DNA of 26,317 nucleotides from NCBI GenBank assembly GCA_044433645.1, contig JAWXTK010000025.1, forward strand, positions 1 to 26,317, read 5' to 3'. The position numbers and the translations under genes are program-made. The notes beneath the pieces were generated by a model. That model was not told the DNA's origin. It searched no databases and saw nothing but the letters and a program-made list of their open reading frames with translations. Source of the DNA: JAWXTK01 sp044433645 (GTDB lineage Bacteria; Bacteroidota; Bacteroidia; Bacteroidales; Rikenellaceae). Below are positions 14,276 through 21,820 of this stretch, one piece after another (positions within the stretch are counted from its first letter, which is position 1; the number at the start of each line of letters is the position of its first letter).

Positions 14276-15997
14276 ATGAGCATAATAGAATTAAGCGAAC
14301 AAGAACAAATACGCCGCAACTCATTACTTGAGCTACGTCGTTTAGGCATAGAGCCTTACCCAGCACACAAATTTGAAGTTAGTGCTACGGCAAAAATAAT
14401 AACAGATGAATTTGATCCAGAAAAAGGTAACTTTGAAAAGGTAACTATCGCAGGACGTATCATGACACGTCGTATTATGGGTAGCGCATCATTTTTTGAA
14501 ATTCAAGACCACACAGGTCGCATACAATGCTATATAAAACGTGATGATGTTTGCCCTGAGGGTGACACCACACTTTACAACACAGTATTCAAAAAATTGT
14601 TGGATATAGGTGATATTATAGGTGTTGAGGGCTATGCTTTTAGAACTCAAACTGGCGAGGTGTCTATTCACACTCAAAAATTTACTGTGCTTAGCAAATC
14701 GTTGCGCCCTCTGCCTATCGTTAAGGAAAAAGACGGCCAAACTTATGATGCTTTCACAGACCCTGAGGTGCGTTATCGCCAAAGATATGTTGACCTTGTT
14801 GTGAATCCTCAAATAAAAGATGTATTCTTAAAACGTGCTAAGATTATCGCTACTATGCGTGCTTTCTTTAACGAGCATGAATACACCGAGGTGGAAACTC
14901 CTATCTTGCAACCTATCCCTGGTGGAGCGTCGGCACGTCCGTTTATCACTCACCACAATGCCCTGGATATGCCTTTGTATTTGCGTATCGCTAATGAGCT
15001 TTACCTTAAAAAACTTATCGTAGGTGGTTTTGACGGTGTGTATGAATTTGCCAAAGATTTTAGAAACGAGGGTATGGACAGAACTCACAACCCTGAGTTT
15101 ACTGTACTAGAAATATATTGCGCCTACAAAGATTACATCTGGATGATGAGCTTCGTAGAGCAAATGATAGAAAGAGTTGCTACGGCTTTGCATGGCAAAA
15201 CTTTGCTGCCAGTTGGTGACAAAGAAATCAGCTTTGCAGCTCCTTTCAAACGCTTGTCTATGACAGATGCTATCAAAAATGAAACAGGGTTTGATATCAC
15301 GGGCAAGAGCGAAGAAGAACTTTTTGCTGAATGTAAACGCCTGAATGTTGAGGTGGACGAAACCTTTGGTAAAGGCAAATTGATAGATGCTATCTTTGGC
15401 GAATTTTGCGAGCACAAATTAATCGAGCCAACTTTCATCACAGATTATCCTATTGATATGTCACCACTTTGTAAACGTCACCGTGACAATCCAGATTTAA
15501 CTGAGCGTTTCGAGCTGTTTGTTAATGGTAAAGAATTATGTAATGCTTATTCTGAGCTTAACGACCCTATTGATCAGTTGGAGCGTTTTCAAGATCAACT
15601 TCGTTTGAGCGAAAAAGGCGACGACGAGGCTATGTTTATAGATATGGACTTTGTGCGTGCGCTTGAATATGGTATGCCAACTTGTTCGGGCATGGGTATA
15701 GGCATAGACCGTTTGACTATGTTTATGACTAATCAATCGTCTATCCAAGATGTGTTGTTCTTCCCTCAAATGAGACCAGAAAAAATAGCGTTAAACGACA
15801 CAGCTGATAAATATGTGGCAGCTGGAGTAGCAGAGGAGTGGGTTGAAGTATTGCAAAAAATGGGCTTTAAAACTGTTGCTTCGCTTAAAGAAGCATCGGC
15901 AGGCAAACTTTTCAATGAGCTTTGTGGTTATAACAAGAAAAATAAATTAGGCCTAAAAAATCCAACGGCTGACGATGTAAAAGCTTGGGTTGAGTAG
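14276..15997 (+). CDS. lysS: Lysyl-tRNA synthetase, class II
   Basis: The 573-residue enzyme has an N-terminal OB-fold anticodon-binding domain (about 55-145), class II motif 2 FRNEGMDRTHNPEFT (262-276), the lysine-site segment ELCNAYSELNDP (420-431) and motif 3 GMGIGIDRLTMFMT (472-485). It charges tRNA-Lys. After the catalytic core, which normally ends near 505, it has an extension of about 65 residues (about 509-573, ADKYVAAGVAEEWVEVLQKMGFKTVASLKE...VKAWVE) that resembles a small helical domain and is, to my knowledge, common in Bacteroidetes LysRS. Downstream is tpiA, after a structured AT-rich gap. Confidence 0.98.
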   Translation: MSIIELSEQEQIRRNSLLELRRLGIEPYPAHKFEVSATAKIITDEFDPEKGNFEKVTIAGRIMTRRIMGSASFFEIQDHTGRIQCYIKRDDVCPEGDTTLYNTVFKKLLDIGDIIGVEGYAFRTQTGEVSIHTQKFTVLSKSLRPLPIVKEKDGQTYDAFTDPEVRYRQRYVDLVVNPQIKDVFLKRAKIIATMRAFFNEHEYTEVETPILQPIPGGASARPFITHHNALDMPLYLRIANELYLKKLIVGGFDGVYEFAKDFRNEGMDRTHNPEFTVLEIYCAYKDYIWMMSFVEQMIERVATALHGKTLLPVGDKEISFAAPFKRLSMTDAIKNETGFDITGKSEEELFAECKRLNVEVDETFGKGKLIDAIFGEFCEHKLIEPTFITDYPIDMSPLCKRHRDNPDLTERFELFVNGKELCNAYSELNDPIDQLERFQDQLRLSEKGDDEAMFIDMDFVRALEYGMPTCSGMGIGIDRLTMFMTNQSSIQDVLFFPQMRPEKIALNDTADKYVAAGVAEEWVEVLQKMGFKTVASLKEASAGKLFNELCGYNKKNKLGLKNPTADDVKAWVE

Positions 15998-16015
15998 GGG
16001 AATGGCAATTTAATT

Positions 16016-16087
16016 TAATGAATTTATTTTTGTTAGATTAAATTACAAACAACGACAAGAAATACAAACAAAAAAATAAATTCATTA
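16016..16087 (+). other. AT-rich inverted repeat between lysS and tpiA
   Basis: 16016-16034 (TAATGAATTTATTTTTGTT) is the inverted copy of 16067-16087, apart from two extra A in the right arm, with a 32-nt loop. It fills most of the 102-nt lysS-tpiA gap and ends 12 nt before the tpiA ATG. It could be a lysS terminator (T-rich left arm) or a leader structure of tpiA; no TAnnTTTG box was found here. Confidence 0.5.
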
Positions 16088-16099
16088 AAATAAATTATT

Positions 16100-16852
16100 A
16101 TGAAAAGAAAGATCGTTGCAGGTAACTGGAAAATGAACACTACACCAGTAGAGGGTGTGGAATTAGTAAAACAAGTAATTGCTGGTAAAGGCGAAGTTTG
16201 CTCATCGGTAGAATTTATCGTTGGCGCTCCCTTCACTCACCTTTCAGAAGTAGTTAAAGCTACTCGTGGAACAGGTGTTGCTGTTGCTGCTCAAAACTGT
16301 GCTGCTGAAGAAAAAGGTGCTTACACAGGCGAAGTTTCAGCTAAAATGATTGCATCTCTAGGTGTTGAGTACGTGATTTTGGGTCACTCTGAGCGTCGTG
16401 AGTACTACGGTGAGACTAGCGAGACGCTTAACAAAAAAATGGCTATGGCTTATGCTAATTCTCTTAAACCTATCTATTGCATTGGCGAGGTATTGTCAGA
16501 GAGAGAGTCTGGTGAGTATTTCAATGTTGTGAAAGCACAAATCGAAGAAGTGGTTTTCAACCTTACAGCTGAGCAATATGCTGATGTTGTTATCGCTTAC
16601 GAACCAGTTTGGGCTATCGGTACAGGTAAAACTGCTACTGCTGATCAAGCACAAGAAATCCAAAAATATATCCGTGAGGTATTAGCTTCTAAATTTGGTG
16701 AGGCTGCCTCTTCAACTCCTATCCTTTATGGTGGTAGCTGTAACGAGAACAACGCTCAAGAAATCTTCTCTAAAGAAGATGTTGACGGTGGTCTAATCGG
16801 TGGCGCGTCACTAGTTGCTGAGAAATTCCTAGCTATAGGTAAAGGTTTCTAA
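16100..16852 (+). CDS. tpiA: Triosephosphate isomerase
   Basis: The 250-residue protein has all TIM catalytic signatures: N9-x-K11 in AGNWKMN, H96 in ILGHSERR (93-100), E168 in AYEPVWAIGTGKTA (166-179, including loop 6), and the phosphate-binding YGGSC (210-214) with GGLIGGASL near the end. It interconverts dihydroxyacetone phosphate and glyceraldehyde 3-phosphate in glycolysis. Length is standard. Many homologues have YGGSV at the phosphate loop; the Cys is not at a catalytic position. A very strong bidirectional terminator follows. Confidence 0.99.
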   Translation: MKRKIVAGNWKMNTTPVEGVELVKQVIAGKGEVCSSVEFIVGAPFTHLSEVVKATRGTGVAVAAQNCAAEEKGAYTGEVSAKMIASLGVEYVILGHSERREYYGETSETLNKKMAMAYANSLKPIYCIGEVLSERESGEYFNVVKAQIEEVVFNLTAEQYADVVIAYEPVWAIGTGKTATADQAQEIQKYIREVLASKFGEAASSTPILYGGSCNENNAQEIFSKEDVDGGLIGGASLVAEKFLAIGKGF

Positions 16853-16863
16853 GCCGCCCTTAG

Positions 16864-16914
16864 TATAATAAAAAAGTAGCAGAGTGATTTTCACTCTGCT
16901 ACTTTTTTATTATA
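16864..16914. terminator. Bidirectional terminator, tpiA and metallopeptidase-like gene
   Basis: A perfect 24-bp stem (16864-16887 with 16891-16914) with a 3-nt loop contains the core GTAGCAGAGTGA and has A6/T6 flanks inside the stem. It serves converging genes on both strands and includes the TAA stop of the minus-strand gene (16912-16910). Confidence 0.95.
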
Positions 16915-19777
16915 AAGGAATTGAAAGATTCGCCCCGAAAGTTAATTTGTTGGTGTCGCTGGGGATGAAAAACCATAGGCCAAATTGAGATGTGGCCAGC
17001 GAGGGTGTTCTAAGTACATTTACATCAAAGATTAATTCTACGCCGTAAGATTGTAGATTATAGTATTTGTTACGGTTGCTCGATAGGGAGAAACGCGCAA
17101 AATCATAGCCAAGCGATGCGCTGATACGTTTGAAGTAAAGTATGGAATTTATACCTGCATCGGGATACCACAAAGGTAGCTTATAATTTACACTTGAGGC
17201 TAAATAGTTGGCTGGGTTAAAATCGTCGCTAGCACCTCGAGGCAAAAGTTCTTTTTGAGAGTAAGACCAATATTTAAACTCTTGGCGTTGAGCCGTGGCC
17301 TCTAGTTTTATGCCGTGATTCACCCAAAATCCAGGTACATAAGCACTCGCATAACCAGTATAAATATAGCTGAAATCCTTGCAGAAAGGGTTGGCCGTGT
17401 AATAAGCCCTGAGCGCATAACCCCAACGAGGTTGTAGGTCTTGAGTCGCCATGCGTGTTTGCTCTATGTATTGTAGCATCACAGTCATTTTCTGCATATT
17501 TTGCGTGATTGTGCCCGAGCGTTGAACAAACAACGTGTTGTCGTGATAAAATCCTACCGAGGGTTGAAGAAGGCGTATATGATAGCCTGTATTAAGGTAA
17601 ATAGGCAAGTAAGCAGATGCCGTAACAGAGAGGAAACCACTAGATTTACCCCCAGGCATAGATGAGCTTCTAAGAGTTGAATCAGCATAATTATAACTCA
17701 CGCGCCCTGATGAAGAATACTGAAAATCAGCAGAGAATTTTGGTGCTAGACCTCGGTAATCAAACCCAGTTTTGACGGTGTGCCCCATAGAAGTCCAGCC
17801 GTAACTTAGGTAGGCTGTGGCTGAGTTTAGTATGTTTTGCGACATTACGGTTGCACCTATATTTACGTCTATGGTGTTTTCGCTGAATATCGTGTTGGGG
17901 TTAAAGGCCAGGGGCGCCCAGCTGTGTATATTAAATAGGTGAGTGAGTTTGTCATAAGATTTTACTTTTATTTTTGTAGAATCGCTCACCGTTATGGTGT
18001 CCATGTTAGGCACATCCCATTTTTTGCGTGGTGGGTTCACCTTGTTGGTCGGTATTTTAGAGTAGAGCACTTGTTTTGTGGTGTCTACACTTTCGCTTGC
18101 TAATAAATAACCATCAAGGCTGTATTGAGTCGAGAATATTGTTTTATTATCTTTTGAGGCCATACCCTCAAAACTTCCATAGCGCGAAGTGCTGAGCTGA
18201 TATTCTTTCTCAGTGAGTAAATCCAGCATGTGAACCTCGTCAAGACCCGAAGCTATGCTGTTGAAATATAGCTTGCCGTCCTTTGCTTTGAGCGACGAGA
18301 GACTAATGTAGGCAGCTGGTTTTACAACCGAAACCTCACCCTTGAAATCTAGGGAAATTATGCTCATGCCACTATCTTGCAGGGCTATTGCATAGAATTT
18401 TTGTGTTTGATTGTCAAAGCATAGTCCGTGCAGAGAAGTGTCGTTAGAAAATTCTCTGATTGTAGTGTCGGAGTTTAATAATCTTACGCTGTAACGTCCA
18501 TTATAATCATAGTTTATGAAGGCTACTTCGCCGTCGCTAAGGCCTAGGGGGAACAGTGCTTGGCGCTCGTGTTTTATGGTTTTAGGTCTTTTGCTTTCTC
18601 TCGCGTCATAGTAACACAGTTGAGAATTTATCTTTTGATCCCAGAAACGACTAGGTCGGTATTCACTCCAAAAAACTCGGCCTAGTTCATCCATGGTAGG
18701 CTTACAACTTATTATGCCTGTGTGAAAAAGTGTTCTCTCTTCTAGTGTATTTATGTTTATCTCAACTAGGGCTGAGTAGCGTTTAAATGAGGTTTTCACA
18801 GCTAGTAGGGTGCTGTCTGTTAAGGGCATAGGACTGTTGTAAGTTGTAAAACTAGTATTTTTGAGCTCTAGGAGTGTGGCGCTATTTTCGTTTTGCCCTT
18901 CGCTTTGCCAATAAGTGTTTAGGTCTTTAAATGTGTCGTAAAAAATTTGTTTTGTTGAGGTGTTGTAGAATTTTTTGCGCGCTATTGTCGCTGGAGCAAT
19001 GAAGAAGGGATATTTGCTACAATATTCCACTGTTTTATCCCAAAACTCTGGGCCATAGCGCTCGTTGGAGTAGGATACTAGTTGGTAGCCTATGTTGTAA
19101 TGACTAGGCACATTATCTTTGTAAGAGCCGCAAAACCACTTGTCTATCTTGCTAGTTGGCAAGTTCAAAAGCTCGTCTATCGCAGCACGATATTCCATAG
19201 AAAATGAGGGTTGAAGTCCTCGGCCATATTCACTCATCTGGGTCTCGGCAAGCACAGCGTCACCCTCCATAAACCACAGCGAGAGTAGGGCAGCACCTAT
19301 AAGCACACTTTGATCGCCTATGACATAACTAAGCCCCTTGATAAAGTGCTGATTGACGTTGTTAAACTGCACTGCGTGGCGATATTCGTGAGCTGCCAAG
19401 TGTTTTAACCAGGGCGAGCTGTAAGTCTCGATATCGGGAGGAAGGTTTATTTCCATACGCTTAGGGGCGTACATCATAAGTCCGTTTGATGACAGGTTTT
19501 GGGGCTGCATCAATATTGGAAAATTGCTGGCTGGGTGGGTGAATCCGTAGTTGATATAGGGGCGCAGGGTGTCTATATAATTCATATAGCGAGTAGCCTC
19601 GGAGAGATTTTCCTCAGCGAAAATATATTTGTTACCCTTGCTTTCGATTTGTTTCCACTTAATGGAGTGGGGCGCTGTACCCAGGTCAAAATACTGGCCA
19701 AGGCTTATCTTAGGCGTGAAGAAAATTAAGATAAGCGTCAGAAAAAAAGTAAGTTTTAAGGCTTGGTTTTTTTGCAT
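16910..19777 (-). CDS. Exported metallopeptidase-like protein with C-terminal beta barrel
   Basis: The 955-residue protein has a signal peptide (about 1-27, ending ISLGQ). An N-terminal domain carries a gluzincin-type site: HEYRH (H130, E131, H134) and WFMEGDAV with E171, 37 residues further, consistent with a peptidase MA-like zinc site. A middle region (about 300-600) has repeated beta segments typical of a TolB-like or six-bladed propeller (for example EVAFINYDYNGRYSVRLL). The last 330 or so residues alternate aromatic and polar residues (YLSYGWTSMGHTVKTGFDYRG, GVELIFDVNVLR, FGLWFFIPS) and resemble an outer-membrane beta barrel of the surface antigen/BamA type. It is probably located at the outer membrane. 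I know no name for it; whether the peptidase is active is unproven. yciH lies 1 nt upstream, so they form an operon. Confidence 0.65.
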   Translation of the reverse strand: MQKNQALKLTFFLTLILIFFTPKISLGQYFDLGTAPHSIKWKQIESKGNKYIFAEENLSEATRYMNYIDTLRPYINYGFTHPASNFPILMQPQNLSSNGLMMYAPKRMEINLPPDIETYSSPWLKHLAAHEYRHAVQFNNVNQHFIKGLSYVIGDQSVLIGAALLSLWFMEGDAVLAETQMSEYGRGLQPSFSMEYRAAIDELLNLPTSKIDKWFCGSYKDNVPSHYNIGYQLVSYSNERYGPEFWDKTVEYCSKYPFFIAPATIARKKFYNTSTKQIFYDTFKDLNTYWQSEGQNENSATLLELKNTSFTTYNSPMPLTDSTLLAVKTSFKRYSALVEININTLEERTLFHTGIISCKPTMDELGRVFWSEYRPSRFWDQKINSQLCYYDARESKRPKTIKHERQALFPLGLSDGEVAFINYDYNGRYSVRLLNSDTTIREFSNDTSLHGLCFDNQTQKFYAIALQDSGMSIISLDFKGEVSVVKPAAYISLSSLKAKDGKLYFNSIASGLDEVHMLDLLTEKEYQLSTSRYGSFEGMASKDNKTIFSTQYSLDGYLLASESVDTTKQVLYSKIPTNKVNPPRKKWDVPNMDTITVSDSTKIKVKSYDKLTHLFNIHSWAPLAFNPNTIFSENTIDVNIGATVMSQNILNSATAYLSYGWTSMGHTVKTGFDYRGLAPKFSADFQYSSSGRVSYNYADSTLRSSSMPGGKSSGFLSVTASAYLPIYLNTGYHIRLLQPSVGFYHDNTLFVQRSGTITQNMQKMTVMLQYIEQTRMATQDLQPRWGYALRAYYTANPFCKDFSYIYTGYASAYVPGFWVNHGIKLEATAQRQEFKYWSYSQKELLPRGASDDFNPANYLASSVNYKLPLWYPDAGINSILYFKRISASLGYDFARFSLSSNRNKYYNLQSYGVELIFDVNVLRTPSLATSQFGLWFFIPSDTNKLTFGANLSIPL

Positions 19778-19778
19778 T

Positions 19779-20129
19779 TTAGTTGCCAGCTTTTTTGGTT
19801 TGCGTGTAGCCTTCTTTTAGTAAAATTGCGAGTATCTTGTCACGGAAATCGCCTTGGATGATTATTTCAGAGTCCTTGGCACTTCCTCCAACACCACATT
19901 TGCTTTTTAGTAGGCTTGCCAAAGATTTTAAATCTTCGTCACTGCCCACAAAGCCTTTAACAAGAGTTACTTGTTTGCCTGCGCGTTGTTTTCTGTCTAG
20001 CCACACTCTGAGTTGTTGCTTGTTTTTTTCTATCGTTTGCTCGCTTTCGCTCTCCTGGTTTTGATAATTAAAGTCAGGATTTGTAGAATAAACTACATTT
20101 AGGCGAGATTTCCAGTCATTAGTACTCAT
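19779..20129 (-). CDS. yciH: YciH/SUI1-family translation factor-like protein
   Basis: The 116-residue protein ends with the SUI1/eIF1 fold: VTLVKGFVGSDEDLKSLASLLKSKCGVGGSAKDSEIIIQGDFRDKILAILLKEGY. KCGVGGSAKD is the diagnostic element. Bacterial YciH acts in translation initiation, but its role is poorly defined. The start is ATG at 20129 (MSTND): an upstream TTG (20153) lies in the -7 box at 20158-20151 and would precede the predicted transcription start. The N-terminal 50 residues are variable and Gln/Glu-rich, as usual. The next gene on the same strand starts 1 nt after the stop. Confidence 0.92.
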   Translation of the reverse strand: MSTNDWKSRLNVVYSTNPDFNYQNQESESEQTIEKNKQQLRVWLDRKQRAGKQVTLVKGFVGSDEDLKSLASLLKSKCGVGGSAKDSEIIIQGDFRDKILAILLKEGYTQTKKAGN

Positions 20130-20150
20130 AATATTCCTATATTTTAGTGA

Positions 20151-20177
20151 CAAATTTATAATTTTTTTTTAAATTTG
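20151..20177. promoter_or_regulatory. Facing -7 boxes between yciH and DUF4435 gene
   Basis: Minus strand TAAATTTG (20158-20151) drives yciH with a leader of about 15 nt; plus strand TAAATTTG (20170-20177) drives the DUF4435 gene, whose ATG at 20185 is only 7 nt beyond. The boxes form a small palindrome with an 11-nt A/T centre. No clear -33 elements are seen. The geometry matches the era/obg site. Confidence 0.55.
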
Positions 20178-20184
20178 TGTTAAT

Positions 20185-21198
20185 ATGGATAAACGTTTTA
20201 AACATAGAGGTCGATTTTCTTGGCAAAAAGAGACTCCAAAACACGAATTTGTGGCTCAGCGACTGCCTACCGACAAAGGCAAACGTTTGGTGAAAGCCTA
20301 TGTTGAGGGTTATGAGGATGTGGCTTTTTGGCGTGGAATCTTTGATGACTTTGAGAGTGACACCCTAACTTTTGAGGTGTCGGTACCCCCTCGTGAGGAC
20401 TTGGCCAAGGGCAAAAAAGTCTTGCTTAAAATGTTGCCGTTTAGTTCGCACACCAACATCATGTGTGTGGATAGCGATTTTGATTATCTCTTTGATGATT
20501 TGACCGAGCAATCGGCTCTGCTCAATAGTTCGCAATTTATGTTTCACACCTATGCCTACGCCACCGAAAACTATGTTTGTTATGCGCCAACGCTGCATAA
20601 TGTGTGTGTGAAGGCCACCAAGAATGATACCAGAATCTTTGATTTTGAGAAGTTCTTAGCTGAATATTCTACTATTATTTACCCCTTGTTTGTGTGGTAT
20701 TGTTATTCGGCGCAAATGGATCAAAAAAAGGTTTTTACGCTTATAGATTTTAGAAGTAGTGTGAGGCTCAATTACTTGGAGGTAGAAAATAATGGTAGCG
20801 CAACTCTTTCATGGTTAAAACGCCAAGTTGCCAAAAGAGTTAAGAGCCTTGAATTTCATAATCCAAACTTAATTAGCGAGATAGAAAAATTTGGCAAACA
20901 TCTTTCTACAAAAGAAATAACCCCCGAAAACACTTATCTGTTTATGCAGGGGCACACTCTTATGGAAAACGTGATACTCATTATGTTGAACGCCGTGTGT
21001 GATGAGCTCAAAAAAATGTCTAACCTGCGCATAGCCTGCTCAACCAAACAGGGCGTAGCTCTAAAAAATGAGATGAGTAATTACAACAATTCTCTGCGCA
21101 ATGTGAGAGATATACTCCTAGATAATGAAAATTATAAGGAGTGTTTTCTGTATCAAAAACTCAAAGAAGATATTGAGCGTTATGTTGCTTCTATGTAG
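20185..21198 (+). CDS. DUF4435 protein, TOPRIM-like
   Basis: The 337-residue cytosolic protein has a central AYVEGYEDVAFWRGIFDDFE (38-57) and NIMCVDSDFDYLFDD (91-105), followed by a TENYVCYAPTLHNV segment (about 127-140). This is the pattern of DUF4435, a family related to the TOPRIM domain of OLD-type nucleases, with E41 and D96/D98 as candidate metal ligands. Many DUF4435 proteins accompany AAA ATPases, but none is present here, so a nuclease activity is not proven. The C-terminal part is helical and charged. It diverges from yciH and ends 16 nt from the convergent small gene. Confidence 0.75.
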   Translation: MDKRFKHRGRFSWQKETPKHEFVAQRLPTDKGKRLVKAYVEGYEDVAFWRGIFDDFESDTLTFEVSVPPREDLAKGKKVLLKMLPFSSHTNIMCVDSDFDYLFDDLTEQSALLNSSQFMFHTYAYATENYVCYAPTLHNVCVKATKNDTRIFDFEKFLAEYSTIIYPLFVWYCYSAQMDQKKVFTLIDFRSSVRLNYLEVENNGSATLSWLKRQVAKRVKSLEFHNPNLISEIEKFGKHLSTKEITPENTYLFMQGHTLMENVILIMLNAVCDELKKMSNLRIACSTKQGVALKNEMSNYNNSLRNVRDILLDNENYKECFLYQKLKEDIERYVASM

Positions 21199-21214
21199 GA
21201 GAAACTAAGTGCAA

Positions 21215-21505
21215 CTAGTCGAAGTTCTGCTTAACTAATTTACGCACAAATCCGTAGTTTTTCTGCATGAAATTTTGTATTTGACTCAAGGTGAGATTAT
21301 TAGAATCTTTTTCTCTTAGTTTAATCATTTCTTGATTATATCTTTTAAGTTCGTTTCTTAATCGTAACAGCATTTTTCTCTCGTTGTACTCAGGTTTGCA
21401 GCTGTGACGGTATAACATAAGAGCCATCATCAGGTAGTACTGACGTAATTCGCTTGGTTCTAAATCATAAACTGTTTTTGTGATTAATTTAATTCTCTGC
21501 TCCAT
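21215..21505 (-). CDS. Small helical protein of unknown function
   Basis: The 96-residue protein has no signal peptide or clear membrane segment. It is mostly predicted helical and basic (MEQRIKLITKTVYDLEPSELRQYYLMMALMLYRH..., then ERKMLLRLRNELKRYNQEMIKLREKDSNN, then a basic tail). The start at 21505 is the first Met. It lies 33 nt after the T8 end of the ncRNA on the same strand, so readthrough could supply its transcript. I do not recognise the family. Confidence 0.6.
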   Translation of the reverse strand: MEQRIKLITKTVYDLEPSELRQYYLMMALMLYRHSCKPEYNERKMLLRLRNELKRYNQEMIKLREKDSNNLTLSQIQNFMQKNYGFVRKLVKQNFD

Positions 21506-21538
21506 ACTTTTGGTGTTTTAAAGGTTAATGGCTCAGCG

Positions 21539-21706
21539 AAAAAAAAGAGGTGATTTCGCTGACCTGTTACTCTACACCACGTAAGGCAGTGGACGCATTA
21601 ACGTTCCACACAGGGGCAAAACCACCTATGTGGAATAAAGAGCAGAATATAGGTCTGTTCTTTAAATTAAGGTAGGCAATCCCACCTTACGTGAATATGT
21701 AGAGTA
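21539..21706 (-). ncRNA. Structured RNA, candidate 6S-like RNA
   Basis: Starting next to a near-consensus promoter, the minus-strand transcript begins UACUCUACA (21706-21698), which pairs perfectly with UGUAGAGUA near the 3' end (21576-21568). After a small internal loop CACGUAAGG (21693-21685 side) pairs with CCUUACGUG (21586-21578). Inside lie two hairpins: one 10-bp, 21663-21654/21646-21637, and UUCCACA/UGUGGAA (21635-21629/21610-21604), the latter with an extra 3-bp segment. A T8 run (21546-21539) ends it. A second, exclusive hairpin (21688-21681 with 21676-21669, 8 bp) uses part of the closing stem, as in 6S RNA rearrangement. The length of about 160-168 nt and the lack of an ORF fit a ncRNA. 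Rfam has 6S-like and Bacteroidales-1 families; I cannot test either. It is downstream of ppk-ppx. Confidence 0.7.
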
Positions 21707-21709
21707 TTA

Positions 21710-21741
21710 CAAAGCTAAGAAAAAGAAATGAATTTCACAAA
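21710..21741 (-). promoter_or_regulatory. Promoter of the structured RNA
   Basis: On the minus strand TTTG (21741-21738), 20 nt, then TAGCTTTG (21717-21710). The predicted start, 4-7 nt beyond the -7 box, coincides with the first base of the closing stem, a strong independent reason to assign the strand. Confidence 0.8.
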
Positions 21742-21749
21742 TAGAACTC

Positions 21750-21790
21750 TTGCCTAAGTGTTGTTTATATGCTGACTTAGTGTTAGGCAA
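21750..21790 (-). terminator. Hairpin after ppx
   Basis: TTGCCTAA/TTAGGCAA (21750-21757 with 21783-21790) closes a loop in which CTAAGT (21754-21759) and ACTTAG (21775-21780) can form an alternative stem. It lies about 30 nt after the ppx stop and just upstream of the ncRNA promoter. No T run follows, so termination strength is uncertain. Confidence 0.45.
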
Positions 21791-21820
21791 TAGGGCTATT
21801 GTGGCACTAGAAACTGAAAA

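Noticed and set aside
14489..15769. Several 60-107 residue frames overlapping lysS on both strands
   Set aside because: All lie within the strongly supported lysS coding sequence and lack any recognisable motif.
20130..20153. N-terminal extension of yciH from TTG 20153
   Set aside because: It begins inside the -7 box, upstream of the expected transcription start.
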